A DNA stretch of 32,272 nucleotides from contig DUZU01000031.1 in NCBI GenBank assembly GCA_013349285.1, forward strand, positions 1-32,272, in the 5' to 3' direction. Positions within the stretch are counted from its first letter, which is position 1; each line of letters opens with the position of its first letter. The notes under the pieces were generated by a model. That model did no database searches and was not told where the DNA came from. It saw only the letters and a list, made by a program, of their open reading frames with translations. Both the position numbers and the translations under genes were made by a program. Positions 31,081 to 32,272 of this stretch are shown one piece after another. The stretch comes from Deltaproteobacteria bacterium. GTDB taxonomy: Bacteria; Desulfobacterota; Desulfobulbia; Desulfobulbales; Desulfurivibrionaceae.

Positions 31081-32154
31081 ATGGACCCCGCACTTCTGAT
31101 ACCAACCCCGGATACCATCCCCGCCCCTTGGGGCTGGTTCCAGTTTTTTCTGATCCTTACCTTTTTCGTCCATCTGATTTTCATGAATGCCATGATCGGC
31201 TCGGCCGCAATCACCCTGGTTCGGGAATTGCGCACCCCGCCCCATGACCCTTCGGCCTGCCGGGACCTGGCCAACAAGCTGCCCTACACCATCGCCTTTG
31301 CCGTAAACTTCGGGGTGGCCCCCCTGCTCTTTTTACAGGTGCTTTACGGCCACTTCATTTACACCAGCTCGATATTGATGGGAGCCTACTGGCTCTCGAT
31401 CATCGCGATTATCATCCCGGCTTATTACGGCGCCTATATCTATAAAATGGGCGAAGGCCGCCTTATCGCCTACCGCAAACCGGCCCTGGCCGTCAGCCTG
31501 GTGCTGATGATGCTTATCGGCTTTTTGTTTGTCAACAACATGACCCTGATGCAGAGGCCGGCCGCCTGGCTCCAATATTTCAACCAGCCAAACGGCACCA
31601 TCCTCAATCTCGACGATCCGACCCTGATCATCCGCTACCTCCACTTCATGGTGGCCTCGGTGGCGGGCGGCGGCCTTTTCCTGGCGATTCTGGCCTTTTT
31701 CCAGCAACGCAAAGGGATCATCGGCGCCGAGGCCCGGATCAAATCAGGGCTCAAATGGTTTACCTATGCCACGGTGGTTGAAGTCGGCACCGGCATCCCC
31801 TTTCTTTTCACCATGCCCAAAGAAGTGCACCAACTCTTTGTCGGAGGCGCTTTGGGCCATACCGCTCTTTTCAGCGCCGCCATGCTCACCACCTTTTTTG
31901 CCATCTACTACGGCGCCAAGGAAAAGCTCTGGCCCACCACCGTCGCCCTGGGGCTAACCATGCTGTTGATGATCCTGGTCCGGGATCTTGCCCGGCAGGC
32001 CTATCTCGCCCCCTATTTCAAACCGGCCGACCTGACCGTGGCGCCCCAGCTCTCCCCCTTGTACCTCTTCCTGCTCTTTCTTATCATCGGGGTCGGGGTG
32101 GTCATCTACATGCTCAAACTGGCCGCTAATGCGGGCAAGGAGGTACGGCCATGA
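31081..32154 (+). CDS. Cytochrome bd-superfamily membrane subunit (CydA-like, without the quinol loop)
   Basis: A 357-residue polytopic membrane protein. H31 in QFFLILTFFVHLIFMNAMIG aligns with the CydA helix that carries the heme b595 ligand (H19 in Escherichia coli). H188 in RYLHFMVASVAGGGLFLAIL aligns closely with the CydA heme b558 helix (H186 in F-V-H-T-V-A-S-G-Y-V-T-G-A-M-F). The region corresponding to the quinol-binding Q-loop is missing: the chain runs from that helix pair into TYATVVEVGTGIPFLF and further helices. The protein is therefore CydA-related but not a normal quinol oxidase subunit I. GGAGG-like sequence precedes the ATG at 31081. It overlaps the next gene by ATGA, indicating a heteromeric complex. 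Related proteins in anaerobes are often annotated as cytochrome bd-like or c-type cytochrome-associated subunits. Confidence 0.75.
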   Translation: MDPALLIPTPDTIPAPWGWFQFFLILTFFVHLIFMNAMIGSAAITLVRELRTPPHDPSACRDLANKLPYTIAFAVNFGVAPLLFLQVLYGHFIYTSSILMGAYWLSIIAIIIPAYYGAYIYKMGEGRLIAYRKPALAVSLVLMMLIGFLFVNNMTLMQRPAAWLQYFNQPNGTILNLDDPTLIIRYLHFMVASVAGGGLFLAILAFFQQRKGIIGAEARIKSGLKWFTYATVVEVGTGIPFLFTMPKEVHQLFVGGALGHTALFSAAMLTTFFAIYYGAKEKLWPTTVALGLTMLLMILVRDLARQAYLAPYFKPADLTVAPQLSPLYLFLLFLIIGVGVVIYMLKLAANAGKEVRP

Positions 32155-32272
32155 ATTATCCCGTCTGGCAGCTGGATTTTGCCGGTGGCGGCCTGCTGAT
32201 CGCGGCCATTGCCATCTTCCATGTCTACATCTCCCACTTTGCCGTGGGGGGCGGCCTGTTTTTGGTGCTGGC
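32151..32272 (+). CDS. Second bd-superfamily-like subunit, N-terminal part (cut by window end)
   Basis: The first 40 codons of a membrane protein starting at ATG 32151, with AAGGAGG 7 bases upstream and a 4-bp ATGA overlap with the preceding stop. The visible N-terminus MNYPVWQLDFAGGGLLIAAI continues into IFHVYISHFAVGGGLFLVLA, with H24 and H29 in the first helix. This is the layout expected of a first heme-binding helix in bd-like proteins, and similar N-termini occur in c-type-cytochrome-bearing partners from deltaproteobacteria. The rest, including any C-x-x-C-H heme sites, lies outside the window. Confidence 0.6.
   Translation, partial: MNYPVWQLDFAGGGLLIAAIAIFHVYISHFAVGGGLFLVL

Noticed and set aside
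1-32272. CRISPR arrays, prophage genes, complete insertion sequences
   Set aside because: No regularly spaced repeats, integrase, phage structural genes or intact transposase genes were seen on either strand.

Overview
The window looks like chromosomal DNA of a GC-rich, anaerobic, sulfur-cycling deltaproteobacterium (Desulfobacterota, probably Desulfobulbales-like). This is inferred from gene content, not from a search. The main clues are a 219-residue siroheme/[4Fe-4S] protein matching the small 'assimilatory-type' low-spin sulfite reductases of sulfate reducers, a NikR plus NikK/NikM/NikL nickel locus, a cytochrome bd-superfamily membrane protein pair, an IspDF fusion, and a lone dnaA.

Layout. 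1-1540 is accessory-looking: the start of an unknown gene, a secreted hypothetical protein, a 51-codon HTH-like remnant, a 5'-truncated RTX-type fragment, and a sequence resembling a mobile-element end. 1738-4302 holds three membrane protein genes on the minus strand: DUF805, a TehA/SLAC1 (TDT) carrier and a TauE/SafE permease. 4341-8627 is a tight minus-strand unit, gap-rimI-pgk-tpiA-secG-tRNA-Leu(GAG), with a good promoter in front of gap and a strong terminator after the tRNA. rmuC (minus) follows. On the plus strand come the sulfite reductase-like gene with its terminator, tRNA-Met(CAT), a Nif3-like protein, a C4 zinc-ribbon coiled-coil protein, RNase P RNA, a 109-bp imperfect palindrome and ispDF. 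thpR (minus) converges on ispDF. Then aroD-aroE-aroA form a compact shikimate operon, with pgi convergent on it.

20147-23474 holds a J-domain protein with unusual C-terminal repeat modules, a membrane M48 peptidase with TPRs, and a CobO/BtuR corrinoid adenosyltransferase whose start overlaps the peptidase stop. A flavodoxin-like protein (minus), a metallophosphoesterase and a HemY-type protoporphyrinogen oxidase follow, then a small zinc-ribbon protein and dnaA (both minus). A 487-bp non-coding gap leads to nikR and the nikK-nikM-nikL genes. Matching GTGTTAC-type sites lie directly before nikR and before nikK. The window ends in two cytochrome bd-superfamily subunits, the second cut by the window edge.

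Most genes are housekeeping: lower glycolysis, the shikimate pathway, isoprenoid precursors, protein export and tRNA/RNase P. The most interesting parts are the nickel locus (unusual operator geometry, N-terminal histidines on three proteins, no adjacent NikQ/NikO), the bd-like pair that lacks the quinol loop, the J-domain/repeat fusion, the divergent GAPDH, and the palindrome between rnpB and ispDF.
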